Shown here piece by piece: positions 1-9,819 of a DNA stretch of 64,000 nt. Numbering within the stretch: the stretch's first letter is position 1; every line of letters starts with the position of its first letter. A model generated the notes under the pieces. It did no database searches. It was not told the origin of the DNA and worked only from the letters and a program-made list of their open reading frames with translations. The translations under genes and the position numbers were made by a program. Source of the stretch: Bog-473 sp963834405 (GTDB taxonomy: Bacteria; Actinomycetota; Acidimicrobiia; Acidimicrobiales; RAAP-2); the NCBI GenBank assembly GCA_963834405.1, contig CAWIBX010000007.1, positions 992,001-1,056,000 on the forward strand, in the 5' to 3' direction.

Positions 1-1
1 C

Positions 2-307
2 GAGAACCTGGTCACCAAGATCCACATGGCCAACTCCACCCTGCAGGACAACGGCTGGGGCCCCCAGCTGCTGTGCTCGGTGTTCGGGTTCGTGCCCGGG
101 CCCGACGCGCCTCAGGACGCCAAGCCCTTCCGGCTCGTCTACCTGTTCAAGCGGGGCACCTTCTACCCGTTCGCGCCCATAGACGCCGAGAAGGAGCGCC
201 GGGACACCGAGCTGGAGCTGCGGGTGCGGACCATGGTGGGAGTCGACCTGCCGGTGGAGGCGGACCTGTCCCGCTGGTTCCCCATGTGGGACATGCCGGT
301 TTCCTGA
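2..307 (+). CDS. PspA-associated protein PspAB, C-terminal part
   Basis: The reading frame is open from the left edge of the window, so only the last ~101 residues are present. The visible part carries the pattern GPQLLCSVFGF, then LVYLFKRGTFYPFAP, and ends with RWFPMWDMP. I recognise this from the actinobacterial PspAB family, which is linked to the phage-shock protein PspA (envelope stress). Its molecular role is not established. The stop at 305-307 is followed by a gap of ~200 bases before the next gene on the same strand. Family assignment is from memory of the conserved C-terminus; it is fairly sure, but the N-terminal half cannot be checked here. Confidence 0.75.
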   Translation, partial: ENLVTKIHMANSTLQDNGWGPQLLCSVFGFVPGPDAPQDAKPFRLVYLFKRGTFYPFAPIDAEKERRDTELELRVRTMVGVDLPVEADLSRWFPMWDMPVS

Positions 308-397
308 GTCTGCGGTCCAGCGGTCCTGCGGTCCGCGTCGGGAGTGATGGGCGGTCGGAGCTCCGTTGTTAGGCATGGCATTGTGCATTCGCCTTCG

Positions 398-480
398 CCT
401 ACTACTTTTCGCCCAAAGCCAGTAGTAGGTCCCTACGAACTAGTAGAAGGGCCCTACTGGAAACGACGGGCTTCCAGTAG
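398..480 (+). promoter_or_regulatory. two tandem perfect hairpins before the phosphatase gene
   Basis: Two perfect 9-bp inverted repeats lie in tandem: CCTACTACT at 398-406 with AGTAGTAGG at 421-429 (14-nt loop), and CTACTGGAA at 454-462 with TTCCAGTAG at 472-480 (9-nt loop). A further TAGTAG lies between them at 441-446. The block ends ~30 bases before the phosphatase start. No T-run follows, so these could be a leader structure, an operator pair or a terminator of the upstream gene. Function is not known. Confidence 0.5.
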
Positions 481-511
481 AGCCAGCCCGATGCAGAAGA
501 AGGAGCTGACG

Positions 512-1300
512 GTGACGGAGACCGAGAGGGAGCTCAACGAACGGCTGATCGCCCTAGAAGGGGCGGTCAACTTCCGCGACCTCGGCGGGTATCCGGCCGA
601 AGGCGGCTTTCAGACCCGTTGGCGCGTGCTGTTCCGCGCCGACGGGCTGGGCGATCTGACGACGGACGACCTCGAGGTGATGCGTGCGCTCGGGATCCGC
701 ACGGTGATCGACCTTCGCTCGGTCGATGAGCTGGAACGGGGCCGTTACGACACCGACGCCCACCCGGTGACCTTCCACCACTACCCGATCATTGAGAAGC
801 TGCCCGACGCCGAGGAATTCAACCGCCAGCCCGGCCTTTTGGGCTCGCAGTACAGGGAGATGCTGCGCGACGCAGGCGCTGCGTTCCTGAGCGTCCTCCG
901 GGCACTGACCGCACCGGACGCGCTGCCAGCAGTCTTCCATTGCACGGCGGGCAAGGACCGCACGGGGGTGCTCTCCGCCCTCGTCCTGTCGCTGCTCGGA
1001 GTGGACGAGGAGACGGTGGTGGCCGACTACGCGCTCAGCGGAGCGGCGATGATGCGACTACGCGCCAAGATCATCGTGAAGTACCCCGAGAGCAGGGAGA
1101 CGATAGAGAACCTCTCGGAGGTGTTCTCCGCGGAGCCGGCGCAAATGGAGGCGCTGCTCGACTACTTGCGTGCCGAGTACGGGTCGGTGGAGGCCTATCT
1201 ACGGAGACTGGGGCCTGACGACGGACTGATCGGAGCGCTGCACGCCGCGCTGTTGGAGCCGGCCGAGCCAGTGGGACGGGTGGAACAGGCAGACCCGTAA
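512..1300 (+). CDS. tyrosine-protein phosphatase (Y_phosphatase3 type)
   Basis: Protein-tyrosine phosphatase of the dual-specificity/low-specificity type (PF13350-like), probably cytosolic. The N-terminal NFRDLGGY motif (about residues 19-26) and the catalytic loop HCTAGKDRTG (nucleophile Cys about residue 144, Arg about 150) are both intact. Length ~262 aa fits the family. The GTG at 512 is chosen because AAGGAG (500-505) sits 6 bases before it; the in-frame ATG at 491 has no clear ribosome site and is the alternative. The gene is monocistronic, converging on the pterin dehydratase gene. Substrate cannot be told from sequence; some relatives act on phosphoinositides as well as phosphotyrosine. 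Confidence 0.88.
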   Translation: MTETERELNERLIALEGAVNFRDLGGYPAEGGFQTRWRVLFRADGLGDLTTDDLEVMRALGIRTVIDLRSVDELERGRYDTDAHPVTFHHYPIIEKLPDAEEFNRQPGLLGSQYREMLRDAGAAFLSVLRALTAPDALPAVFHCTAGKDRTGVLSALVLSLLGVDEETVVADYALSGAAMMRLRAKIIVKYPESRETIENLSEVFSAEPAQMEALLDYLRAEYGSVEAYLRRLGPDDGLIGALHAALLEPAEPVGRVEQADP

Positions 1301-1340
1301 GGCCGGACCGCCGCGGTCCTGGCGTGACACTGACGCAACG

Positions 1341-1646
1341 TCAGCCGGCACCCTCCGCCGGCCGCAACCGGTCGATCTCCGCTGCCAGCCCCAGGTCGAA
1401 TCTGGTGATGCCGCCCGAGTCGTGGGTGGTGAGGGCCAGGTTCACGGTGTTCCAGCGGATGTCGATGTCTGGGTGATGGTTGGCCGCCTCCGCGGCCGCT
1501 CCCACGGCGTTGACGAACTCGAGCGCGGCAGCAAAGTCGCGCAGCTTGACCGAGGTGACGAGCTCGTCGTTCTCCCGCGTCCACCTCAGGTGCTGGTCCG
1601 CCAGCGCCGCATCGACGTCGGCGGCTGGGAGTACGGGCTCGCTCAC
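1341..1646 (-). CDS. pterin-4a-carbinolamine dehydratase family protein
   Basis: Small protein (101 aa) of the PCD/DCoH family, which dehydrates 4a-hydroxy-tetrahydropterin made by aromatic amino-acid hydroxylases. The family signature is complete: HHPDIDIRWNTV followed by TTHDSGGIT, with the His-His pair and the following His near residues 57-58 and 74. It starts 7 bases after the fumC stop on the same strand, so it is probably translated from the fumC message. No pterin-dependent hydroxylase is visible in the window. Many actinobacterial members lack a proven substrate, so the enzymatic role here is inferred from the family only. Confidence 0.85.
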   Translation of the reverse strand: MSEPVLPAADVDAALADQHLRWTRENDELVTSVKLRDFAAALEFVNAVGAAAEAANHHPDIDIRWNTVNLALTTHDSGGITRFDLGLAAEIDRLRPAEGAG

Positions 1647-1653
1647 GACAAAC

Positions 1654-3042
<1,389 letters not shown>

Positions 3043-3196
3043 GAGTCGCAGCTTACGGCCGTGCCTGGCGGGCCGTGAATTCCTCAATCAACTGCCAATT
3101 CAGGCCGAAGCTAGGGGCAGGCAGGACCAGTCTCGGCGACGCCGCCCGGCGACGTGGTCGGAGGCCAGGGGTATCAGAGGGGGGCCAGAGAGCCAC

Positions 3197-3358
3197 ATGT
3201 TCGTGCACACGTTCGTTGGTGTCAGGAAGCCGGCGCTTGCGCTCGCACTCGTCGTCACCGCACTCTCCGGGAGCATCGCCTTCCTCGGCCTCGGCGGGAC
3301 GCGAGCAGGTGCCGGTGCCGGTGCCGGTGCCGGTGCCGGCGCGTTCGGGTCGACCTGA
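3197..3358 (+). CDS. small exported peptide with Ala-Gly repeat
   Basis: A 53-aa frame with GAGGGGG ~12 bases upstream of its ATG. It has a basic start, a hydrophobic stretch (about residues 14-35, Ala/Leu/Val-rich) and an (Ala-Gly) tail encoded by a 6-bp tandem repeat (GGTGCC, 3309-3340). This looks like a secretion signal or membrane anchor. Its stop TGA (3356-3358) overlaps the ATG of the next frame as TGATG. It may be a separate peptide coupled to the next one, or the front half of a broken longer secreted protein. No family recognised. Confidence 0.4.
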   Translation: MFVHTFVGVRKPALALALVVTALSGSIAFLGLGGTRAGAGAGAGAGAGAFGST

Positions 3359-3558
3359 TGCCGGCCATCACCTGGGGACGCGGCTTCGGCCTCGACAGCA
3401 TGCCCCGCATAGACAGCATGCCCCGCCTCGACGACCTCGGCCCCGACGAACCCTACGATCAGGACCGCGACGACTCGGACTACGGGCTGGCGGGATGGTC
3501 GTCCGGACAGGCGCCGGGCGGATCGTTGAAGTCGGGGTCGGTCGTCCAGGCACCCTGA
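3358..3558 (+). CDS. small acidic hypothetical protein, possibly continuation of the exported peptide
   Basis: A 66-aa frame beginning at an ATG that overlaps the previous stop (TGATG). The first ~45 residues look protein-like: two repeated SMPR-x-D segments, then an acidic stretch rich in Asp, Glu and Pro. The last ~25 codons overlap the end of the acyltransferase gene on the other strand (3480 onward). Composition suits the extracellular part of the preceding signal-bearing frame. I cannot tell whether the two are one frameshifted gene, two coupled genes or not real. Confidence 0.3.
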   Translation: MPAITWGRGFGLDSMPRIDSMPRLDDLGPDEPYDQDRDDSDYGLAGWSSGQAPGGSLKSGSVVQAP

Positions 3559-5519
3559 GCCCATCCGGTCCCAGCCGGCGCAAGATCGAACAGCGACGTC
3601 ATGTCGGCGAGGACCGCATCGCCGTAGCGCGCCGCGCCCTCGGGGCACAGGTGCACGTTGTCCAGCTTGCGCACCCGGATCCATGAGGTCAGCGGCGCCT
3701 TCGGGTCGTTCTCGGGCGGGAGCCACGCCGCGAAGCGGCCGTGCAACAGGATGGAGTCGGCGAGCGGGAGGTACATGACCTTGCCGGGGAAGAAGGTCGT
3801 CATCTTCTCGGCGATGTTGTTCCAGGCCGTCACGCCCTCGGCCCGGTACCGGTTGTAGATCGTCTGCCTGGCCGGATCGGGGCTGGGGATCAGCCCCGAC
3901 GGCGGGAACTGCGTGAAGATCACGCCCTCGACGCCGTTGCCCGGGGTGAGCAACGTGGACACGGCGCTGCGGAGCAGCCTCGTGTACTGCGCCGGCTGGT
4001 GGAGCGCGTTGGGCGTTTTGGGGCCCTCCTGGTCCCAGCTCCACGACGCGATGATGATCTGGGCCCGGGTCTGGCGGATCAGGTTGGGCAACGACGTCTG
4101 CCAGTTCGTCGCGGTCGTGAGCCCGAAGCCGTCGATCGTGCGGGTCGCCACTGTGACCTCACCCGTCGCCTGCAGCGCGGCGGTGATGCCGTACGACGCG
4201 TCGTGCATGACCGAGTCCCCTATCAGCATGACGCGCAGCGGGTCGGCCGCCGTGGGCGCCGTGGCCAGGCGGATGGGCTCCTGGCCCTCGTACCCGCCGG
4301 CGCCCGGAACCGTCGCGCCTTGCGTCGTGGTGATGTGGCTGGTGCGCGCGACCGTCGAGGGATCGGCCACGGCAGGGAACGTCGCCACCACGATCAGCAC
4401 GGCCGTGGCCACGCCGGCGGCCGGCGCGGCCCAGCGCCGCATCCAGCCGTGCAGGTGGGCCAGGCGGATGGGCCGCTCCACCACGTAGTAGCTGGAGGTC
4501 GCCAGCGCCAGCGTCACCACAATCCGCACCAGGTCGAGCGGTCCCCGCGAGAGGCCGGTGCGCGCCCCGGTGAGATAGACGATGACCGGCCAGTGCCACA
4601 GATAGACCCCGTACGAGATCGTTCCCAAAAAGTGCAGCGGGGGCACCGAGAGCGCCCGGCCGGACCAGCCCCGGTCCAGCAGCCGGGCGTCGGACACCAC
4701 CACCGCGGCCAGGACCGCGCAGATCAAGAAGCCCCCCTCGAACATGAAGTTGGTGGGCAGCCCCGACGCCGTGCCGGCGGTGACCCAGAAGAAGCCGAGC
4801 ACGACGGCGGCCACCGGCCCGGCCACGTGCAGCGTGCGTCGCGCGTTCGCGTTGGGCTGCGGGCGCGCCGCCGCCACGAACGCCAGCGTCGCGCCGGCCA
4901 TCAGGTCGAACAGGCGCGTGTCGGTCCCGTAGTACACGCGGGTCGGGTCGGTGCCAGGCGTGAACAGCACGGCCATGAGCACCGCCGACAACACGCCGAG
5001 GCCCACCGCCACGAGGATGCCGCGCCGTCGCCACGAACGCCCCACGCGCCGGGCGCGCCCGAGCAGCAACAGCAGCACGAGCGGCCACACCAGATAAAAC
5101 TGCTCCTCTATCGCCAGCGACCACGTGTGCTGCAGCGGCGACGGCGCGGAGAACTGCGCGAAGTAGGACTGGCCTGCGAAGATGGCGTGCCAGTTGTTGA
5201 CGTACAGCAGCGTCGAGATGGCGTCGCCCCGCAACGACGACAGGTCCACCAGCCCGTTGGCGCCCGCCCCGCCGAACCACGCGTTGAACATGAGATACAG
5301 CCCGATCGCCGCCACGACCATGAACAGCGCCGGCAGCAGCCGCTTGGCCCGCCGCCCCCAGAACGCGCCGAGCCGTATGCGCCCCGAGCCCACCCACTCC
5401 TCGAGCAGCAGCGTCGTGATGAGGAAGCCCGACAGCACGAAGAACAGGTCCACCCCGAGATACCCGCCCGACGCCCACCCCAACTGCAAGTGATACGCGA
5501 CGACGCCGGCCACCGCCAC
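3480..5519 (-). CDS. acyltransferase 3 (OafA/YrhL type) with C-terminal SGNH domain
   Basis: Integral membrane O-acyltransferase fused to an extracytoplasmic SGNH hydrolase-like domain, the layout of enzymes that acetylate cell-wall or surface polysaccharides. N-terminal ~340 residues hold about ten membrane segments and the acyltransferase-3 motifs (GVDLFFVLSGFL; QFYLVWPL). After a short stretch the SGNH part starts with IGDSVMHDAS (Ser nucleophile) and ends with a D-x-x-H type segment (KLDNVHLCPEG). The GTG at 5519 is the only legal start in this frame, but it cuts the family N-terminus: the frame remains coding-like upstream (LPALNGLRG and earlier) to 5660 without a start codon. An ATG at 5664, coupled to the upstream stop as ATGA, would read into this frame if one base of the C5 run at 5636-5640 were removed. 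Confidence 0.88.
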   Translation of the reverse strand: MAVAGVVAYHLQLGWASGGYLGVDLFFVLSGFLITTLLLEEWVGSGRIRLGAFWGRRAKRLLPALFMVVAAIGLYLMFNAWFGGAGANGLVDLSSLRGDAISTLLYVNNWHAIFAGQSYFAQFSAPSPLQHTWSLAIEEQFYLVWPLVLLLLLGRARRVGRSWRRRGILVAVGLGVLSAVLMAVLFTPGTDPTRVYYGTDTRLFDLMAGATLAFVAAARPQPNANARRTLHVAGPVAAVVLGFFWVTAGTASGLPTNFMFEGGFLICAVLAAVVVSDARLLDRGWSGRALSVPPLHFLGTISYGVYLWHWPVIVYLTGARTGLSRGPLDLVRIVVTLALATSSYYVVERPIRLAHLHGWMRRWAAPAAGVATAVLIVVATFPAVADPSTVARTSHITTTQGATVPGAGGYEGQEPIRLATAPTAADPLRVMLIGDSVMHDASYGITAALQATGEVTVATRTIDGFGLTTATNWQTSLPNLIRQTRAQIIIASWSWDQEGPKTPNALHQPAQYTRLLRSAVSTLLTPGNGVEGVIFTQFPPSGLIPSPDPARQTIYNRYRAEGVTAWNNIAEKMTTFFPGKVMYLPLADSILLHGRFAAWLPPENDPKAPLTSWIRVRKLDNVHLCPEGAARYGDAVLADMTSLFDLAPAGTGWAQGAWTTDPDFNDPPGACPDDHPASP

Positions 5520-5660
5520 GCCGCGCAGCCCGTTGAGCGCCGGCAGGTGATGCCCGGTGACCGCCTGGGTGCGCGACGGGTGCGGCGCGTCGTGCTCCCA
5601 CTCGACGTACTCCTGCCCGGGCCCCTGTCCCTGATCCCCCTCCGCGCTCGAGCCCGACGG

Positions 5661-6230
5661 TCATGACACGTGCACGCGCTCCACGCGGCAACGGCCGGGT
5701 TCTTTTGTCGGGAGCAGAAGAAGGTCCGCCGCGTTGGTGATGCCGGAAGGAGGCACGGCGGCCTCACCCCCCTCCCCCATCGACCCCGTGGCGTCCAACG
5801 CGACGAGCGGGCTCCTGTCCGTCGGCGGTCTCGGGCGGTTGACCGCGCCCTCCACGACGTACTCGATCCCGCCGTGCTCGGCGATGCCGTCGCGCCAGAG
5901 CTTGCGGCACAGGGCGATGGCCTCGCCGGTGGCGTCGGTGAAGGGCGCCAGGAAGCACAGCACGGTACGGCCGCCGCAGATGTGATCGAGGGAGGTGGCC
6001 TCGCGGGCGAGCAGGGCGGGGTGCCGCTCGTCCGACGAGAGCCGGACCCGGACGCCGAGGAGCGCCCGGGTGACCGTGCTGCTCAGGCCCGCCGCCAGCA
6101 CGAAGGGATCGCCGAGGGGGCCGGGGCCCAAGAACACGGCGCCGGCGCCCTCGGCTTCGGCCTGGAGCGCGGCGGCCCGCAATCGCTCCGTGTCGTCCTC
6201 TTGGAGGAGGCGCCCGTCCATGACGTCCAC
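5661..6230 (-). CDS. LLM-class flavin-dependent oxidoreductase, short form
   Basis: Luciferase-like TIM-barrel protein, possibly using F420 or FMN. The segment DERHPALLAREATSLD followed by GGR is the classic helix/strand of this superfamily, preceded by an AEAEGAGAVFLGP segment. At ~189 aa it is much shorter than the usual 300-340 aa, so the active-site set may be incomplete. The start is uncertain: GTG at 6230 is the first legal codon near the beginning of the recognisable fold, but two or three residues of the first strand (LDFVA) lie just upstream. Divergent from the SDR gene; its stop overlaps the candidate acyltransferase ATG. Specific reaction unknown. Confidence 0.65.
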   Translation of the reverse strand: MDVMDGRLLQEDDTERLRAAALQAEAEGAGAVFLGPGPLGDPFVLAAGLSSTVTRALLGVRVRLSSDERHPALLAREATSLDHICGGRTVLCFLAPFTDATGEAIALCRKLWRDGIAEHGGIEYVVEGAVNRPRPPTDRSPLVALDATGSMGEGGEAAVPPSGITNAADLLLLPTKEPGRCRVERVHVS

Positions 6231-6372
6231 GGCGACGAAATCTAGGGCGCCCGGGGGGCAGGGCAGGGGGCATCGCTCCCGCCCTCGGGCTGGCGCCACG
6301 GCCGTGAGCAGGCAGGAAGCGATGCCGGGGGGAGGCCACGTAGCATCACGCCGACATGCGAGAGAGGCGGTC

Positions 6373-7207
6373 ATGGCAAGGGTCGTACTGATCACCGGGG
6401 CCTCGGCCGGCATCGGCCGGGCGTGTGCGGACCGCCTCCACCGCGCCGGCTGGACGGTGGTGGGCGCCAGTCGGCGGGCGGAAGAGGCCGGGGCGACGGA
6501 GGGCTGGCAGGCGCTGAGGATGGACGTGGACGACGACGCCGACGTGGCCCGGGGCGTCGCCGCCGTCCTGGAGCAGCACGGCCGGCTCGATGCAGTCGTC
6601 GCCTCGGCCGGGTGGGGGGTGGCGGGACCCGTGGAAACCACGCCGATGCAGGAGGCCAAGGCGCAGCTCGAGACGAACTTCTGGGGCGTGGTGCGCGTCG
6701 TGCAATGTGCGCTGCCGGCGATGCGGCGCCAAGGGAGCGGCCGGCTCGTGCTGATCAGCTCCATCGGCGGGGTGATCGCGCTGCCGTTCCAGGCGTTCTA
6801 CAGCGCGAGCAAGTTCGCCTTGGAGGGCTACGCCGAGGCGCTGGCCTACGAGGTGGAGCCGTTCGGCATCGGCGTGACGCTGGTGGAGCCCGGGAACATC
6901 AAGACGGACTTCACCGCGTCGCGGCGGAAGGTGATGAGCGCGCCGGCTGGTCCGGGCGGTTTGGGCGGTGCGGGCGAGGCCTATGCGGCTGCGGCGGACA
7001 AGGCGATCACGCTGATGGAGCGCGACGAAGCCAACGGTGCGCCGCCCGACGACGTGGCCGTGGTCGTCGAGCGCGTGCTCTCGAGCGCGGCGCGCCCGTC
7101 GGCGGGTGTCGGTGGGGAAGCTGGGCGAGCGGGTCGGAATCCCAGCCAAGCGCCTGCTCCCGCACCGGGTCTTCGAGAAGGCGGCGGGGTCGAGCCTCGG
7201 CGTGTGA
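6373..7207 (+). CDS. short-chain dehydrogenase/reductase (frameshifted near 3' end)
   Basis: Classical SDR oxidoreductase with NAD(P)-binding motif TGASAGIG (residues 8-15), the strand motif (A)SAGWG, catalytic Ser in LISSIGG and YSASK (Tyr-x-x-x-Lys). Start ATG at 6373 follows a GAGAGG stretch. In the ATG frame the C-terminus runs on into unlikely sequence. The expected family ending (VSVGKLGERVG, then KRLLPHRVFE) is in the next frame and stops at 7207. Removing one G of the GGG at about 7103-7105 joins the two, so this is either a one-base error or a recent frameshift. Substrate unknown. Confidence 0.8.
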
Positions 7208-7211
7208 AGGG

Positions 7212-8246
7212 CTACGCCGGGCCGGCGCCGAGCGAGGCGGCCCCGAGGAGTGCCCAGTGTTCCCACCAGGAAAGCTCGTCGCCGGGTCCTCCGAGCGCCT
7301 TCTCCCACCCGAACTGCAGGATGCACCCGAGCATCTCGAGCGCGACCGCCTCGTCCCACCAGGCGGCCGTCTCCACCCCGTGCCGCTCGAGCGCGCGGCG
7401 GTACGTCTGCAGCACGGCCGTTTTGTGTTCGGGAAGCAGCGCGGCGTTGAGCGCGAGGTACCACGAGAGGTCGGCGAGGGGGGAGGCCTCCCCGGGTGCC
7501 TCGCCGAAATCGAGAAGCACGGTCCGGCCGTCGGGGTGGCTGCCCAGGTTGGCCGCCTTCCAGTCGCCGTGCACCAGCGTGTGCGGGACGCGGGCGAGTG
7601 CCTGCACCAAGGGCGTGGGATCGTCGAGCAGCGGCATGACGACGGCCGCCAGGGCCGGCGACACCTCGGGGAACCGCTCCCACCCCTGGGCTATCACGGT
7701 CGGGACGAGCGCATCGTTCCCCCGTGCCACCTCGGCGGCCGCGACGGCAGGCGAGAACATCAGGTAGCGCTTCTCCAGCGCGGTCAGGCCGACATCGTCG
7801 CGCCAGCCCCAGAACTCGACATGCAGGGCGGCCATGTGGTCCATGTACCGCGCGTGCTGGTCGGGTGTGAACGCCGTGTCGGGCGGGAGCAAGGTCTCGC
7901 CGACGTCGCGCAAGAGGACCATGCCGACCGTGCCGTCGAACGCAGCAGCCACGACGGCGTGGTCGAGGACCTCGGGGAGGCGATCGAGCAGCCCGCTCTC
8001 CCACAGGCGCACGTAGGACAGGCCCCGGTCCCCCGCGGCGCGTAGCAGCCAATCGTCCCGTGGGTCCTGGTACTTGAGGACGAACCGCTCGTCGCCGATC
8101 ACCACTCGTTCGAAGCGCGCCCCGGACTTCGTGTCGTCGGGTCGCCAGGACTCGCGCCGGTCGGCGCGGTCGAGGAGCTCTTCGAGGGTGGGCCTGGACG
8201 GCCGGGTCAGCTTGGGACTGGGCCGGTTGCCGGTCGAGTCAGCCAC
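7212..8246 (-). CDS. phosphotransferase enzyme family protein (APH-like)
   Basis: Kinase-fold protein of the aminoglycoside phosphotransferase/homoserine kinase group. The catalytic segment LVHGDWKAANLG (Asp as base, Asn as metal ligand) and the following VLLDFG (metal Asp) are intact, about residues 210-240. Typical members phosphorylate small molecules or resistance substrates; nothing here points to a given one. The GTG at 8246 is chosen because it overlaps the stop of the upstream SnoaL-type gene by 8 bases, indicating coupling. About 344 aa. It converges with the SDR gene, with only 4 bases between the stops. Confidence 0.8.
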   Translation of the reverse strand: MADSTGNRPSPKLTRPSRPTLEELLDRADRRESWRPDDTKSGARFERVVIGDERFVLKYQDPRDDWLLRAAGDRGLSYVRLWESGLLDRLPEVLDHAVVAAAFDGTVGMVLLRDVGETLLPPDTAFTPDQHARYMDHMAALHVEFWGWRDDVGLTALEKRYLMFSPAVAAAEVARGNDALVPTVIAQGWERFPEVSPALAAVVMPLLDDPTPLVQALARVPHTLVHGDWKAANLGSHPDGRTVLLDFGEAPGEASPLADLSWYLALNAALLPEHKTAVLQTYRRALERHGVETAAWWDEAVALEMLGCILQFGWEKALGGPGDELSWWEHWALLGAASLGAGPA

Positions 8247-8628
8247 CCGCCTCTTCCATCTCGGCGATGAGCGAGGCCGGCCAGCGCCCGCCGCACCACA
8301 CCTCGTCCCGGGCAACGCGGCCCTCCTGCACGGACACGACATGGGCCTGATGGACGGTGTGCGGCACGCCGTCCTCCTCCCAATGCAACGTGAAGCGCAC
8401 CAGCTCACCCCCGGGCACGGGCGTACGGGAGAGGTCCTCGAACTGACCCGGTGCCCCGTACCAGCGCAACAGCTCGTCCCGCACGGCGTCCGAGCCGCGG
8501 ACGGTGAAGCGCCAGTTGGGCACGGTGGCATCGAGCACCACCTCGTCGTCCAAGACGTCCGGGCCCAAGGGCGTCCCGCCCTCCACGGCGCTCAGGAAGC
8601 GCCCGATCACCGCCTCGTTCTGGTCCAT
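8239..8628 (-). CDS. SnoaL/NTF2-like domain protein
   Basis: A 129-aa alpha+beta-barrel protein: an N-terminal helix, a hydrophobic pocket region (WRFTVRGSDAVRDEL) and a final strand pair with DEVWCGGRW. This is the pattern of SnoaL-like cyclase/hydrolase or ligand-binding proteins; no fixed catalytic set is recognisable. The ATG at 8628 is preferred to the one at 8643 because AGGGAGG lies 5 bases before it. First gene of a two-gene unit with the phosphotransferase. Confidence 0.65.
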   Translation of the reverse strand: MDQNEAVIGRFLSAVEGGTPLGPDVLDDEVVLDATVPNWRFTVRGSDAVRDELLRWYGAPGQFEDLSRTPVPGGELVRFTLHWEEDGVPHTVHQAHVVSVQEGRVARDEVWCGGRWPASLIAEMEEAGG

Positions 8629-8706
8629 GATGCCCTCCCTCATGTCGGCGCATCTCGGCGCCGTGCGCAGTATGGCCGCCTCGGCGAGCCGGCGCCGTGT
8701 TGGCGG

Positions 8707-9819
8707 TCAGGTCCGCTCCCACCAGCCGCCGAGGTCCCGTGCGAGGCCCGCCCGGGCGAGGCGCTGCAGTCCGGCGCACAGCTCGGCGAATTCGAGCCCG
8801 GTCCGCTCGAGGAGGTCCTCCATGGACGCGGGCTCCTGCGATAACTCCTTGTACAGGGCCTTGTCCTCGCCGAGCTCGGGCTGATCCGGGTCGGGCCCGT
8901 GGTGGGGGTCTCCGGACGGCGGCCCGAGGGACGTGACGACCTGGAGGGATGCCCCCTGCCTCGAGAGGGCCATCAGAATGTCGGCGACCGAACAGACCGG
9001 GAAGGCACCGTCGGACAACAGCGCGTTGGTTCCCTCAGATGTCGCGCTCCGGATGGAGCCGGGCACCGCGCCCAGTGGTATGCCTCGATCGAGGGCGGCG
9101 TCCGCGGTGTACCGGGAGCCTCCGCCGTGGCGGCTCTCCACGACCACGACCACGTCGCTGAGCGCAGCCAGCAGGCGGTTGCGGACCGGGAACCGCCACT
9201 TCTCGGTGCGCACCCCTGCCGGCGACTCGGACACGACCGCCCCCCGTTCGGCCACTCGTTGCCACAACCGGAAGTGTTGGCTGGGATAGGGGTTGGCGAG
9301 CCCACCGGCGACGACACCGATGGGGGGTGCGCCCTCCTGTCCCCCCGCGCAACCTCCCTCGTGAGCCGCGCCGTCGATGCCCAACGCAAGACCGGACACG
9401 ACGCTGACGCCGGCCGCCGAGAGCTCCGTCCCGAACTGTGCCGCGACGCCGAGCCCGTAACGAGTGGGGGCCCGGGTACCGACGATGGCCACGGTCGGCG
9501 CCCCACGCAATGTCGCCGGGTCGCCGACGCAGAACAGGATCGGCGGTGGCTGCGGGTACTTGGTCAACCGGGGCGGGTAATCGGGGTGGTCCTCCAGGAG
9601 GACCGCGATTCCGAGCCGAGAGTGCAGCTCCCACACCTGTGCCGCCGCAGCGTCGCGTCCCGGTTGGCGCCGTCGCCAGGTCGCCGACGGCGGCTCCTTG
9701 TCGAACCAACGTCGCAGCTTCACCGGTCCTACGTCCGGCAGTGATGCCAACGCTGCCGCGTAGGCCTCCTCGGGCAGTTCGTCTTCGTGGGCCTTCGCCC
9801 CGGTGGCGCCCGTGTTCAC
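8707..9819 (-). CDS. dprA: DNA-processing protein DprA
   Basis: DprA/Smf loads RecA on incoming single-stranded DNA in natural transformation. The Rossmann-type core is complete: VAIVGTRAPT, SGLALGIDGAAH, KWRFPVRNRLLAALSD, the Ser/Gly-rich nucleotide loop and an AVPG segment. The last ~60 residues form the small winged-helix-like C-terminal domain. 370 aa. The ATG overlaps the comM stop (ATGA), so the two are coupled. With comM this forms a competence pair; no other com genes are in the window. Confidence 0.93.
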   Translation of the reverse strand: MNTGATGAKAHEDELPEEAYAAALASLPDVGPVKLRRWFDKEPPSATWRRRQPGRDAAAAQVWELHSRLGIAVLLEDHPDYPPRLTKYPQPPPILFCVGDPATLRGAPTVAIVGTRAPTRYGLGVAAQFGTELSAAGVSVVSGLALGIDGAAHEGGCAGGQEGAPPIGVVAGGLANPYPSQHFRLWQRVAERGAVVSESPAGVRTEKWRFPVRNRLLAALSDVVVVVESRHGGGSRYTADAALDRGIPLGAVPGSIRSATSEGTNALLSDGAFPVCSVADILMALSRQGASLQVVTSLGPPSGDPHHGPDPDQPELGEDKALYKELSQEPASMEDLLERTGLEFAELCAGLQRLARAGLARDLGGWWERT

